From Cordilura impudica (Eukaryota > Arthropoda > Insecta > Diptera > Scathophagidae), in the NCBI GenBank assembly GCA_963682025.1, contig OY821520.1, forward strand, positions 4,626,705-4,690,704: DNA of 64,000 bases, given 5' to 3'. Position numbers and translations under genes: made by a program. A model generated the notes under the pieces. The model was not told the origin of the DNA, ran no database searches, and saw nothing but the letters and a program-made list of their open reading frames with translations. Position 1 is the stretch's first letter, and each line of letters opens with the position of its first letter. Below, in pieces: positions 1-10,930 of this stretch.

Positions 1-420
1 ACAATTAATTTTTTACACTCATCACTAAAAAGAATTTGCTCACAGAAATCTGGAGTCTTCGAAATATATTTTTTATTTACTTTCTAAATATGTGGCCTAC
101 CTACGTGTAACACGGCTGGTATTCGGCCTTCTTCAGAATTTTCCGAAATGTATCCTCATGGATTTCTTTGTAAAATTTTTCTTTAATGTTTTCCTTAATA
201 TTGGCTGGAGTAATCACCATTTTTAAGATGTCATTTTTTTTTTAACGGTGAATTAATTTGGATTGTCGTTCGGAGCGATACTTAGAGGGGATAGAGCCGG
301 CGGAATTAAAATTTGCGACAACCATCGGTATAGATGAATGAATTCACCCACTATTTCATCAATTTCGCGGAAAGTTTTTCCTTCGTCAGGGTCAATTTGT
401 TTTGTTTGTTTATCCATTGT
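1..420 (-). pseudogene. Tc1-like transposase, N-terminal remnant (runs off the window start)
   Basis: Read on the minus strand, an ATG at about 418 opens a frame that starts MDKQTKQIDPDEGKTFREID and resembles the first helix-turn-helix of Tc1-like transposases (G-K-T-F-R-E-I-x-E-I-V-G). Further on are the second helix-turn-helix end (FRKILKKAEY, about 130-170) and the first catalytic block QILFSDECK (about 20-45), whose Asp would be catalytic residue one of the DDE triad. Stops and frame changes separate the blocks, so it cannot be translated whole. The catalytic core lies before base 1. The assignment rests on motif order and spacing; the Tc1 subfamily is not resolved. Confidence 0.72.
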
Positions 421-1170
421 AGACATTGAACTTTGAAATAAAAAAAAACTTTATAAACACAGTATGTGGTGCCACGGCTTCAAACCCACTAGCATGTAAA
501 ACGTGACTTTGAGACTGTGATTCCCCTTTATTACAATTGTCGAATTGGTGTAATTTAAGGTAAAGTTGTTTTTTTTTTTTTTTTTTTTTTTTTTTTGTTG
601 TTTTTATTAAGGCTTAAAATATTAAAAGAACAATAGGAATTTTAAAGGAAAAAAAACTGGGCCTTTATATAAACTGAAATATGTATTTCATAATCAGTCT
701 GAAAATCTATTTGAAATCTTCTACATTTTAGGTGACGATATGTATTGTACAAATAAAAATTAAATTAAAATGACACAAAAAACAAAATTGCAAATAAAAA
801 ACTTGCAAATGGGAAGTCAGACGTTTTACGTAATAAAACTTAAAGACATGAGTAAATTATGTCATAAATTCTTGTTGTAAAATGGCAGATCAAAAGAATT
901 AAATAAAAAAATAGTTACGACTATACAAATGTATTAACAAAAAAAGTCAATGATTTCATAACAAATATTCAGAAGTGTATCAAAATCTTTTTTTTCTCAA
1001 GTGTTCAATATCATTTTTATAACAGTTATTTCCCTTATCCGTAAGATTCCTAGCTATTCCTAGTTCCGTTTTAGTTCAGAGAAAGCCAAAGCTTTTATTG
1101 TACATCCGTTTTTTTATTATTATTATTTTTTGTTGTCTTTGCAACAATATATTTTCTTAATATTAATAAC
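421..1170. other. AT-rich stretch, no gene seen
   Basis: This stretch contains a long poly-T run (about 568-597) and AT-rich sequence. The first ~130 bases may include the terminal repeat of the preceding Tc1-like element, but I could not pair it because the other end lies outside the window. Confidence 0.5.
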
Positions 1171-1174
1171 AAGG

Positions 1175-1683
1175 GTAGTTGAGATAGCGATGACCGTCTA
1201 TCTGGGGAAATCATGATTACTCTCTCAATATACAAGCTGGACTCTTCGAGTTTGCATAAAATCATTTATTAACATCCCAAAAAAGTTGCTATTTAAACTC
1301 ATCAAAATCCGACACAAGGGTCACGAGATATGAATAAAACTTTAAAAGAACTCTTGAAAAAATACAAATTTTCAGTGTGTTTGTTGTTTTTCTTCTAATT
1401 GCTGTAGTCATTGTAGTTGTGTGTACATTCATAGTGCACGTGTCACATTAGCCTAAGCAAGTATTAATAATTAAAAATTTAGATTTAAAAATGAAAAATT
1501 AAAAATCAAAAATAAAAAAAAAATTTTTTTAAATTAAAAATTAAGAATTAAAAATTAAAAATAAAAAATAAAAACTTAAAAACTAAAAATTAAATTATTA
1601 AAAAATTAATAATTTAAATTTAAAAATTTAAAATTAAATAAAAAATACAAAATTAAGAAATAAAAATTACAAATTACAAAGTT
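1175..1683 (+). mobile_element. HINE-B copy, head truncated (DINE-1/INE-1-like)
   Basis: A diverged copy of the interspersed family called B here. It starts in the block GATAGCGATGACCGTCTATC, passes through the characteristic 'tgtgtttgttgt' segment, and ends in an A-rich AAATTAAAAAT-type array (about 1455-1683). The head (TACCCTCCACAC) and the terminal hairpin are missing. It lies directly before a second copy. Confidence 0.6.
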
Positions 1684-2061
1684 GTCATTACGTTTGTAAC
1701 GCATCGAAAAACACATTTTCGATCCCATAAAGTATATATATTCTTGGTCCTTATAACAACTCGAGTCGATATAACGATGTCCGTTTGTTTCGAGCAGTAT
1801 GCTATTGAAAATGGGGTAAATCGGGCATCATTATGTCAAGACATGTCCAAAATATGAAGACATCTCTAAAAAAATTTTATAAATTCAATGTGGTTGTTGT
1901 AATTATTTAGTGTTAAGTTTATCAAATTGTTAACTTTTTAAAATATTTTTTTTTTTGTATTTGTTGTAAATAGTGCAATAAGTTCAGATATAATAAAAAC
2001 GTAAAAGTCATGAAGATGGTATCAAAGTTTCGGCACAGTTGAATTTAACATTCTTACTTGG
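1684..2061 (+). mobile_element. HINE-B copy, short form with 3' end
   Basis: This copy contains the family-B blocks in order: 'cgtttgtaacgcatcgaaaa', 'cataaagtatatatattctt', 'gagtcgatataacgatgtcc', and the 3' end 'ttcggcacagttgaatttaa' followed by CTTACTTGG. The hairpin (TTCGGC...GTTGAA) is slightly decayed. It lacks the A-rich minisatellite seen in other copies, so it is the most compact version here. The DINE-1/INE-1 resemblance is from established knowledge of that family's layout; the assignment is mine. Confidence 0.65.
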
Positions 2062-2064
2062 TTA

Positions 2065-2740
2065 ATATTTGGTTTGTTTGCCTTTGACCTTAAGCAACTC
2101 AAAAGCGTTTTTGTTACATCGGGGGAGATTTTGCTTCATTCTTTGACCCTTCTTTAAGTCTGCCTTGTTCAAAATAGTCCTTTTTCAATCGAAGTTTTCC
2201 TACAGATGCTCCATCGGATTAAGATTCGGGGACTGCTGCGAATGGTCAGGTGTCCGATACACAATTTTTGAATCGTTGTCCTATTGGAAGTTCCAAACCA
2301 TAACTGAGCCACCACCGTGTTTGACAGTGTTGGTAACACACGTTTCTTTAAAGATTTCATTCTTAGCACGCTATATTTTTGAGAGCCTTCCGCGCCGAAA
2401 ATTTCGAATTTGTAATTATCTGTATATAATATGTTTTCCCAAAAAGATAGAGCCTCATTTTTTTGTATTTAGCGAAATCAATACGCTTGCTCTGAATCGC
2501 CTTGGATATATGTATATGGCATATTGCCTGGTATCCTTTCATGTATGCCATTTTTATGAAGCGGTCTCGTGTCTTAACTCACACTTACGGGTTTGCCTGA
2601 TCTCTGAGTTGTTTTCTGATAATTTTACTGCACTTGAGGTTGAGGATGGATATGTCTTTACTTATCTTACTACAGCTCTAACTTTATTACCACTAAGCCG
2701 CTTTGGGCATCCAGATCTCTGTAAATCTTCAACCTAATGG
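2065..2740 (-). pseudogene. Tc1-like transposase pseudogene with central deletion
   Basis: Minus-strand reading gives Tc1 landmarks in order. These are a second helix-turn-helix with SGCPKRLSGN (about 2690), the segment ENILYTDNYKFEIFG (about 2395-2440, first catalytic Asp), TVKHGGGSVMVW (about 2300-2335), QDNDSKI (about 2265, second Asp) and PNLNPMEHL (about 2215-2240, position of the final Glu). The stretch between VMVW and QDND is far shorter than in intact Tc1 transposases, so the middle of the catalytic domain is deleted. The reading frame also breaks several times. HINE-B abuts its C-terminal side. The element is dead and the family is confident from the motif series. Confidence 0.8.
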
Positions 2741-3427
2741 TGTTTAACTTATTTATTAACTATTTTTTTTTTTATTGTGCAGTGGTTTCTACCCACAATT
2801 TGGACAATTTAACGCAAGAATTTACCTTTTTCTTTTAAATCTAATACATATAATTTTCCGAGTACCAGACGTATCTCATAGTAAGAATCTTTTTGGTTAT
2901 TATCAATCAGTACAAATCAACTTAAAATTATTTTTAGTGAAGTAAAACACGTGATCAGTTTAAATTTGTCACAAAAGGTTTAGGTTCTTCCCCTAAATAT
3001 AAAAAAAACGAAGAAGTGTTACTACTGTTTACTTTTCGTTTGACGTTTAAAATCTGATGCATTTTCACTTTCGAGAGATTTGTGCAATGTTGCCAATAGT
3101 TTCTCACTTTCGAGAGATTTGTCCAATGTTGTCACTTGTTTTTATGTCTTGTATTGAAGCTTTAAATGGTATAAATGGTAAATCTAATATTACATTTTAT
3201 CTTAAGTCAATAATAACTTTGGTAATAAGACAATTCAAAGATCAGAAATTGGTGTTTACTTTATTTTGACGCTCACAGTATACTTATGACGAAAAATAAT
3301 CTATTCTGTATATTAGTTGCTACAACTATTGCTTTATAGAATCAGAAATATTCTGATTAGCTCGTTAATTCAATTGTAAGAACTGTTATATTAATTTTTT
3401 TTATATATTTTTAATTTAATTATTTAA
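2741..3427. other. AT-rich spacer with a short tandem duplication
   Basis: No gene seen. At 3063-3132 a segment built on CACTTTCGAGAGATTTGT occurs twice in tandem (about 37-base period) with few differences. Confidence 0.55.
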
Positions 3428-5479
3428 TCTATATATATAAAATTGAATGTGTGTTTGTTTATTTGTTTGTTTGTTTGTTTGTGTGTACCTTATAGGAGAC
3501 CAAACCTCTGGACCGATCTTCCTGAAATTTTCACAGCATTTAACTGGGACTCTGGCATGATTAATAGGGTACTTTTTTTTTGACCACGCCCACTTTTACG
3601 TCCACTTTTTTAAAATTATGTAATTGCTCCCATATAGTTTTTAACAGATTTACTTCAAATTGTATACACATTATACTCCAGGCGAGGTAGAAATAAACAT
3701 TTCTTACGCCACGCCCCCTTTCACGCCCCTTTTCACGCCAATTTTGTTTGAAAGTTTTAAACTTTTTGTTCTCTGTGCAAATTTGTTCCTTCCAACGGAT
3801 TTTTTTTTTACTTGGTAGTATAGTGCTCTTAATACTGTTAAAGTCGCCATATAACTATGAACCACGCCCACTTCACCGCCCCCTTTTTTTAATTCAGATA
3901 CTTACTTATACCACTAAAAATGTTTGCTATACAAAATACTTTTTTTGTAATATGTATTTACCTAAAGTTTTATACACTTTTTATTTACAGGTAAGGTAGC
4001 CATACATTTTTTTATTACCAAATCCCCCTTTTTCGCCCCATTTTACCTTAAATTATAATTAATCTGCTTTAAATCTATATATATAACATGAATGTGTGTT
4101 TGTTTGGGCTTCATAGGAGGCCAAACCCCTGAACCGATCTTCCTGAAATTTTCACAGCGTGTTACTGTGACTCTAGAAGGAATAATAGGCTATATAAATT
4201 TTTGATTGGACAAAGGGGCGGTGCCACGCTCACATAACCCAAAACTTTAAATCGTCATATCTCGGGAATTTTTTGACCTACAGCGGTCATATTTGGTACA
4301 TATGGTATTGGCATGAATAGAAATACATACCAGGAGAAAAGTGGGCGGGACCACGCCCCTTTTTAGAAAAATAAAAAATCGTAATATCTTCTAAACCACT
4401 GGAAGGATCGTCATGAAATTTTCACAAAAGGATATCTTTGCGAAATACTAAGTCCTTAACTATATAAAGTTGTTAGTGCGCAAAGGGACGTGGTCCGGCC
4501 CATATAACCAAAAATTTAAAATCGTCATATCTCGGCCATTTTTAACCTACGGCGATGATATTTCGTATATATCGTATTGAAATTAATAGAAATAGTACTA
4601 CAAGAAAACTGGGCGGGACCACGCCCTTTTTAGAAAAATTAAAATCCATAATAACTTCTATTAAGCCCTTGACTATATGAAGTTGTTAGTGGACAAAGGG
4701 GCGAGGCCCCGCCCATATAACTCAATATTTGGCATATAAGGTGTTTAATAAGGTGTTTTCTTAATAAGGTGTTTTCTTAAATAGGTACACATTCCATGCG
4801 AAAGTCGGCGGGCCACGTCCCTTTGTTTCCGATTTGTAGGAAGCCAGACCTGTACACCATTCTTCCTTAAACTTTCGCAGTGTGAAACTTTCACTCACTA
4901 CACCCAATTTTTTATATTCGATTATTGATATGCCAGGCTTTCCACCACATGTGCTACAACTCAAAATTGGAGTGCCCATTATTTTACTGCGCAATATCGA
5001 TTCACCACGGCTTTGCAATGGCACTCGACTTGCAGTAAAAAAATGCTAAATAATTTAATAGAAGCGACCATTATAACAGGAAAATATAAAGGAACAGATG
5101 TACTTTTGCCACGCTTTCCAATGATCCCAACTGATTTACCATTCGACTTCAAACGATTACAGTTTCCTGTTCGATTAGCGTTTGCGATGACTGTTAACAA
5201 AGCTCAAGGTCAATCTCTTCAAGTTTGCGGCTTAAATTTAGCAAATCCATGTTTCTCGCATGGACAGCTTTATGTTGCATGCTCACGTGTAGGGAAACCC
5301 ACCGACTTATATGTTTATGCTCCAGATGGACAAACTAAAAATATTGTACATCCTAAAGCATTGCAATAATTAATTCTAAATTAAATAAATAATATTTTGT
5401 TAATGTATAAATATTTTTTTTTTTATTTTGTTTTATTTTATAACGATGAGGGGTAGCGAAGTACACCGGGTTAAGCTAG
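3428..5479 (+). mobile_element. Helitron, canonical TC...CTAG termini
   Basis: The 5' end is TCTATATATATAAAATTGAA, inserted after an A. The 3' end is CACCGGGTTAAGCTAG followed by T. This is the TC/CTAG and A|T insertion signature of Helitrons, and no target-site duplication is expected. A second 5' end of the same type begins at 4074 (TCTATATATATAACATGAAT), so the unit is either two nested copies or one copy with a duplicated 5' end. A 'ccgatcttcctgaaattttc' motif recurs at about 3512 and 4134, with degenerate forms at about 4405 and 4855. A helicase remnant lies near the 3' end. At about 2 kb it is much shorter than autonomous Helitrons, and no Rep domain was seen. Confidence 0.85.
4890..5369 (+). 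pseudogene. Helitron PIF1-like helicase, C-terminal remnant
   Basis: The frame beginning near 4930 reads LPGFPPHVLQLKIGVPIILL, then RLCNGTRLAVKKM. After a one-base frameshift in the poly-A run at 5035-5042 it continues through TVNKAQGQSLQ and LYVACSRVGKP to a stop at 5367-5369. These are the last helicase motifs (V-like TVNKAQGQ and VI-like YVACSRV) of the SF1 PIF1-type helicase fused to Rep in Helitron RepHel proteins. The Rep nuclease and the Walker motifs are absent. The fragment sits about 110 bases from the Helitron 3' terminus, its usual position. Confidence 0.88.
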
Positions 5480-6057
5480 TACTTTATAAATAAGAGGTAG
5501 AGGATTTAATCTGATGATCGTACTGCGAAAAATTAAATTTTGTTAGATGTCATAACTTTAACGTCTTTATTGAAATCTATTACGGTCACACATTTTAAAT
5601 AAAGTTTATTTAAAAGACATGATGATTGCGATCATTAACCTCGATTTCCTGATATACAAATGCAGTATATACGTAAATTGTAAATGAAGTCTAGTCTCAC
5701 AAATTTGTTAATCTAATTGTTAATTAAAACTAAAATGGATTCGGAAGCAAAAATTATGTTATAAGCGTATATAAAAATATAAGACACACATAATTGTAAT
5801 TGAAGAGAGGCTGGTTTAGTTTGTCCAATAATGTTAAAAATTAATTGTTAATAAAAATAAAGAAAAATATGGAGGAGTAGATGTAATTAAATAAACGTTA
5901 ATCTTTTTCCTGTCTGTTCTTTATATTGAAGAAACAAGAACACAAAAACAAAATTATTTTTTGAACTTATTTAAACGAACTTTTTTTTTGAAAATTTTCC
6001 ATTCTTTTTCTTAAAAAATATTTTTTTTTAAATATTTTTTTCTTTAAAAATAATTTT
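5480..6057. other. AT-rich spacer, no gene seen
   Basis: AT-rich sequence between the Helitron terminus and a HINE-B head. I see no coding frame, structured repeat or regulatory motif that I can support. Confidence 0.5.
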
Positions 6058-7535
6058 TTATACCCTCCACACCTCAGTGGCAGAGGGTATATATAGGTTT
6101 CTCATTCCGTTTGTGATGCATCGAAAAACTAATTTCCGACGCAATAAAATATATACATACATATACATTCTTGATCCTTATCACAGCTCGAGTCGATATA
6201 TCAATGTCCGTCTGTCTGTTGAAATCACGCTATTTCACAAAAAAAAAAAAAAAAAAAAAAAAAACATTTAACTGGGAAAAGTTACGATTTTATCATTCGC
6301 CCTTATTCCCACCAGGTTGGTTTAGAATGGGGTAAATCGAGCTTCATTGCGTTTAGATACGAGCAAAAAGGTATCTACCTAAAAAAAAAAAAACATAATA
6401 GTTGTACAACAACATTCAGAGTTCAAAAAAGCACAAAAAAAAATGATGCAATCATACCAACAAACACAACTACCATGAGCTATGTTAGTAGTATTGCCAC
6501 ATATTTTTTTATCGTTATCACGATATAATAAAAAAAAAAATCGCCAATATAAAAGAAAACTTAAAATCCCTAATGACAAATGAAAAATGAGAACTGAAAA
6601 ATGAAAAATTAAAAATGAAAACTGAAAATTGAAAATTGAAAAATTAAAAATTAAAATTGAGAAGTGGAATTAAAAACGAAACGTGAAAAATGAAAAATTA
6701 AAAATGAAAAATGAAAACTGAAAAATTAAAAAGGGAAAATGAAAATTGAAAAATTAAAAATGGAAAATTAAAACTGAAAAATGAATAATGAAAAATTAAA
6801 AATGGAGGAATGAAGAATTAAAAATAAATTTTTAAAATTTAAAATTATAAATAAAAAATTAAAAACTAAAAATTAAAAATGAAAAACTATAAATTAAAAA
6901 TTAAAATTAAAAAATAAAAATTCAAAATTTAAAAAAAAAACATTTATGCCCGTTTTCTCAATAGGCGATTATCTTTTATCCCAACGAGAAACTGCCGATT
7001 AAAGAAATTTGGTTTTCTCAATGTCTGGTTTGCTTCTATTTTGTCGCAAAGCTAACCGGCGCTCATCTGTCAATTATTTATTTATCGTACAGATAAATTA
7101 TTCTCCCAACTGTCATATCAATTTTGAGAGGCATTGCCAACTGAAAATAATTCTCCAAACTTTCATACGTATTTTGAGAGGCATTGCCAACTGAAAATAA
7201 TGTTTTTGTCGGTACATTGAGAAAACCAAAATTGTTAACCGGCAGTTTATCGGTCCAATAAATTTATGTCATTGAGAAAACCAGCATTAAAATTTTAAAT
7301 TAAAAAATAAAAATTGAAAATTTTAGTTTCATTCTTCAATAAAATTATTTTAAAATTTCCTTTTTTAATATTAATAATTTGTAGCCAAGAATCATTCGAT
7401 TTTTTTTTTTTTTTAATTATCGTATGACTTCTAAGGTCTCAAAGCAGGCTTATAGGGATCAAACTTTGGATAGTATTACGATGCCGGCTGCGTTAAATAA
7501 TGAATTTCATTGGTGTTCTATGAAGTACTTGGACT
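6058..7535 (+). mobile_element. HINE-B copy interrupted by a MITE
   Basis: The head TACCCTCCACACCTCAGTGG is intact. It is followed by the 'ttgatccttatcacagctcg' and 'atgtccgtctgtctgttgaa' blocks, a poly-A run, and a minisatellite of GAAAAATGAAAAATTAAAAA-type units (about 6580-6940). The family-specific 'gtagccaagaatcattcgat' and 'aaggtctcaaagcaggctta' blocks lie at about 7383-7530 and recur at 52650-52790 and, inverted, at 62850-62960. A separate 340-base element splits the copy at 6947. The terminal hairpin is not seen; the 3' boundary is uncertain. Confidence 0.65.
6947..7286. mobile_element. Harbinger-like MITE with TTA target duplication
   Basis: The left end is TGCCCGTTTTCTCAAT and the right end (reverse complement) is TGCTGGTTTTCTCAAT. 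TTA lies on both sides (6944-6946 and 7287-7289). A 3-base TTA/TAA duplication is typical of PIF/Harbinger. A second inner inverted pair (GGTTTTCTCAATG at about 7010 and its complement at about 7217) and two tandem 50-base units (7101-7150, 7151-7200) fill the interior. It has no coding capacity. It sits inside HINE-B, so it is the younger insertion. Confidence 0.7.
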
Positions 7536-7904
7536 TTCTCTCTTCAATCCTGTGCAATCGCAAGGGGCTTGCGATCGCTACCACTTTTGTAATGTCAGAT
7601 CTTGCCTTTTCTTGGTCTTTCGCTACTTAATGGATGACAAATGGGCGCTAGATATTGCTGCCGTAACACCCTGAAGCTTCCGTTTTCTTGTGACGACGAA
7701 CACTCTTCCAAGGATTTCCTGGTCTTCACCTGGTTCGGTCATTAGATGTATGGGCTTTTTCGAAGATTTTAAATGTTATGAATTCATTAAGCCAGGTTAA
7801 ATGCCTTTTCATGAAGATTTCCTTTGTACGATTGGAGGCTTTCCATTTTGTCTAATATTCATGAAAATGGTGTGAAGTTTTCTTTCTTTCTGTTAATAGC
7901 AACT
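7536..7904. other. Unrecognised stretch of higher GC
   Basis: More GC-rich than its surroundings, with a hairpin GCAATCGCAAGGGGCTTGCG at about 7555-7574. Translating both strands gives only short frames that I do not recognise. It may be an old TE coding fragment; this is not demonstrated. Confidence 0.3.
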
Positions 7905-8072
7905 TTAAATGCAATTTACTCAAACTAAAGGAAAAAATTTAAAAATTTGTAAATCTGCAAAACGGCTAAAAAGAAATACCTTTCAAATAATATACGTTTG
8001 GTCAAAATCGGGATAAAACGGTAGAACAAAACATCGGTCACAAGAAATCGCCTAGCCTATTAATATTATAGA
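7905..8072 (-). mobile_element. Helitron-C fragment (5' part)
   Basis: On the minus strand it begins TCTATAATATTAATAGGCTA at 8072, the 5' terminus shared by four other copies in this window, and carries 'cgattttgaccaaacgtata'. The 3' hairpin and CTAG end are missing. It abuts a HINE-A copy whose first bases are lost. Confidence 0.7.
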
Positions 8073-8854
8073 TACCACTATATGCTTTGGGTATAATAAC
8101 TTTGTGCAGCTGTTTGTAACTACCAAAAATATTTGACCTAGACCCATCTTTTATTATACCGATCGGCTCAGAATCACTTTCTGAGTAGATTTAGCGATGT
8201 CCGTCCGTCCGTCTGAGTGTCCATGTAAACCTTGTAATCAAACTACAGGTCGCAAATATAAATATATTTTAATGAAATTTAGTATATAAGCTTTTATCGG
8301 CCATAGGATGAACGCTATTGAAATTGGTGAAATTCGGTCCATGTTCCGACCTAGTCCCCATACAAATGACCCCTATGAAAACGACTTAAATTGCCATAAG
8401 ATCAAAATTATCATATAGATCTCGGTCAAATTGGGTTTGTGTGTGTTTATTACATCCATTTATCAGTTGTCCAAAAATAAACCCCGTGTGGCAATTCTTT
8501 GTCCTAGCCCCCATATAACGCCGCTTCCCGATTTTCACTTAAAACTATCAAAAAACAAAAATATTGCACAGATTTTTCTCAAATTTGGTTCGTATATATT
8601 TTTTCAAAATATAAGTGATTTTACCAATTATGGTCAGGATCGGTACATTTTTCGACCTAGGCCCCATATAAATATAGCATCCGATATGAACTTTTCCATA
8701 TCTGCAGCCAAAAAAATCAATAACAATGCCACTCAAATTTGCTTTATGCTTATTTTTTATATCCACTTAGTTGGACCGAAGAGATAGGGTCTCTAAACAA
8801 TGGTATAAGGTAACATATAGTCGGTCTAGACCGACTATAATTTTCTTACTTGTT
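8073..8854 (+). mobile_element. HINE-A copy with perfect 24-base palindrome
   Basis: The family called A here reads from ACCACTATATGCTTTGGGTA through a GTCCGTCCGTCTG microsatellite (about 8190-8215) and the blocks 'aagcttttatcggccatagg' and 'atatctgcagccaaaaaaat'. It ends in the perfect palindrome 8816-8839 (TATAGTCGGTCT plus its complement), then ATTTTCTTACTTGTT. The layout of head, microsatellite core, subterminal palindrome and CTTACTTGTT end matches DINE-1/INE-1-type HINEs. The 3' end lies within a mariner transposase frame, so this copy interrupts or joins that gene. Confidence 0.7.
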
Positions 8855-8856
8855 TT

Positions 8857-9660
8857 CAAGTTTGGAAATAGAGAACGATCCGTGGAAGCTAAATCTGGCG
8901 AATAAGGTGCGTGATGAAGCAATTCATGTATTTTGGTCATCGTAATAGTGCATGCATTGTCGTGATAAAACAACACTTTCTTTTTGGCCAAGTGTGGCCT
9001 TTTTTCCTTTATTTCATAAGTCAATTAAGTTTACATAATACTCGCCGTTGATTGTTTTTCCTTTTTGAAGATAATCAGACGCCATAACCTTTTCTGCAGA
9101 TGGAACTGTCATCACCTTCTTTGGACACGTTTTTCCCATGTAAGTCCACTGTTTTGACAGTTTCTTTGTCTCAGATATGAATTGGTGGGCCCATGTCTCA
9201 TCCATGCTTACGAATCGATGTAATAACTTGGCTTTATTGCGGTGAAACATCGCCAAACAATTTATTGAAACATTTTCATGACGTTGTTGTGAGCAAACGC
9301 GGCACCCTTTCACCACCGCAAGCTTTCTCATCTCCAAATTTTCGGTCAATATGAGATATATAGCACTTTTTGAAGTGCCTATCATTGCAGCTAGCTCACG
9401 CACCTTCAGCTGACCATTTTTGTGCATTTTCTTAACAGGTTGAGGCATGGCCACCTCAATTGGTAGACCACTACGGTGTTTGTGTTGGCCTCGTTTAATT
9501 TCTACCACCCCAAACTTTCTTGTCGTAAATGAAGGAGCAGACTCCCTCAGAGCAGAATCTAGCTCGCCTTTAATATTGGTTGGACTGAGGTCTTTCAAAT
9601 TAAAGTATTGTTTACAAATCCACTCAGACCGTTTGCCTTTGTGGCTCTAAAAAATGCTAA
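8857..9660 (-). pseudogene. mariner transposase pseudogene, irritans-like
   Basis: On the minus strand the N-terminal region (ICKQYFNLKDLSPTNIK, about 9590-9640) leads into a paired-type DNA-binding domain (about 9350-9560) and the catalytic domain. All three acidic positions can be found: SMDETWAH (about 9200), FYHDNA (about 8955) and the STD before LFPNLK (about 8875). This fits mariner D,D34D. KTINGEYYVNL and KKRPHLAKKKVLF-type motifs resemble the irritans subfamily (Himar1 relatives). A frameshift near 9014-9024 splits the frame and several residues after HDNA are missing. The C-terminal ~80 residues are absent because the frame runs into the HINE-A 3' end immediately after PNLK. Confidence 0.85.
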
Positions 9661-10930
9661 ACAACGTGGCACCTTGAAACTTAAATCGTATGTTTTATAA
9701 GGTTGCCACTTTTTGCCAAAGTAATTTTTTTAAACTACTGCCGCCGTCTATACGTCAGGTCGGGTTGTTCTGGGACCCCCCTTGTATGTTCTATCTGGTA
9801 GGCAACGCAAAACTAATCTGTTGTCGCTATTATGACTTATTATACGACTTTATCCACGTTCTTTATTCAGCGTTTCTTGCACGAAATCTGTAATCGGGGC
9901 AACATCATTAGAAAAATCCACGCCCAATTTTTACTTTGTTGTAGCAAAATAAAAATAAAAAAACAATTCTCAACCTTAAGCTCTAATGTTTAATATATTT
10001 CTCGTTCACAACAAAAAGCAATAAACCATACACTTTGTAGATTTCGAAAAAGTTAATTTTTTTTTTTTTCAAAAGAATAATAAAAGATTTAGCAACTTTA
10101 ATGTGAACATCACACATAACTTTTATTATATTTATTTTTTTTAAACACAATACAAACATACAAAGAACCTGCTCTGAAATTGAAATACATTTAATAGTTT
10201 GTTAGATTGTTTATTTAACATGAATAGAAACAAAAACAAGGTTGTCTATAAATATTGTCGGCCTGTTCACTTTCCACAGTCAACATGTATGTATTTTCAA
10301 TGAAAAATTGATTATAATAAACAAAATTGCATATGAATCAGAAAAGAATTGAAAAAAAAAATGAAAAAACAGCAACACAAACAAAACGCTGCATCTTTAC
10401 TTAAGGAGAAATATTCTAATAATGAATCATAGAGTGTATTGTAAGAACTTGACATCAATTAAAAACTATAGAAGTGACTATGATACGTTAACGTTTGAAA
10501 ATGAAAACGATTGCAGAAATTTGTGCAAAATTCGAAATATATTTAAATGTATAGCAAATTATTTTAAAATATTGGTAAATATGTAATATTTTTAAATTTA
10601 CATGTTACTCAAGGAAACTCGGAATTATTTCAAAGCAAGATATAATTGAATCGCTGATTTTGAAAAGGGCGTAAGTCACGAGTAATTCATGTTGAGAAAA
10701 CTTGATAAAACCGTTTATCTCAAATTAAAATATGTTAATTTAAATCTATTTAGCAGCCATTCCAAAGTCATTGCTTTGACATAATGTTTAGTGTAGTTTT
10801 GGGTAATTTCCGATTTAATTTGGATCAAATACCGAATTTACAAATTATATGACTTACTCCCTTTTTAAAATCAACCGGATTTTTTGGAATAAAAGAATAT
10901 TTGATTTGCACTTAATTTTAAGTATGTATT
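9661..10930. other. AT-rich spacer, no gene seen
   Basis: No coding region recognised. At 10648-10679 there is a segment (GCTGATTTTGAAAAGGGCGT core) that recurs inverted at 14164-14197; see findings. Confidence 0.5.

Noticed and set aside
2165..2737. 190-residue plus-strand frame
   Set aside because: Shadow of the Tc1-like transposase remnant on the opposite strand.
3980..3995. CAGGTAAGG after a T-rich tract, like a second recursive splice site
   Set aside because: It lies inside the Helitron 5' segment, and the following bases (GTAAGGT) fit the consensus less well. A related Helitron segment has the same context without the splice motif.
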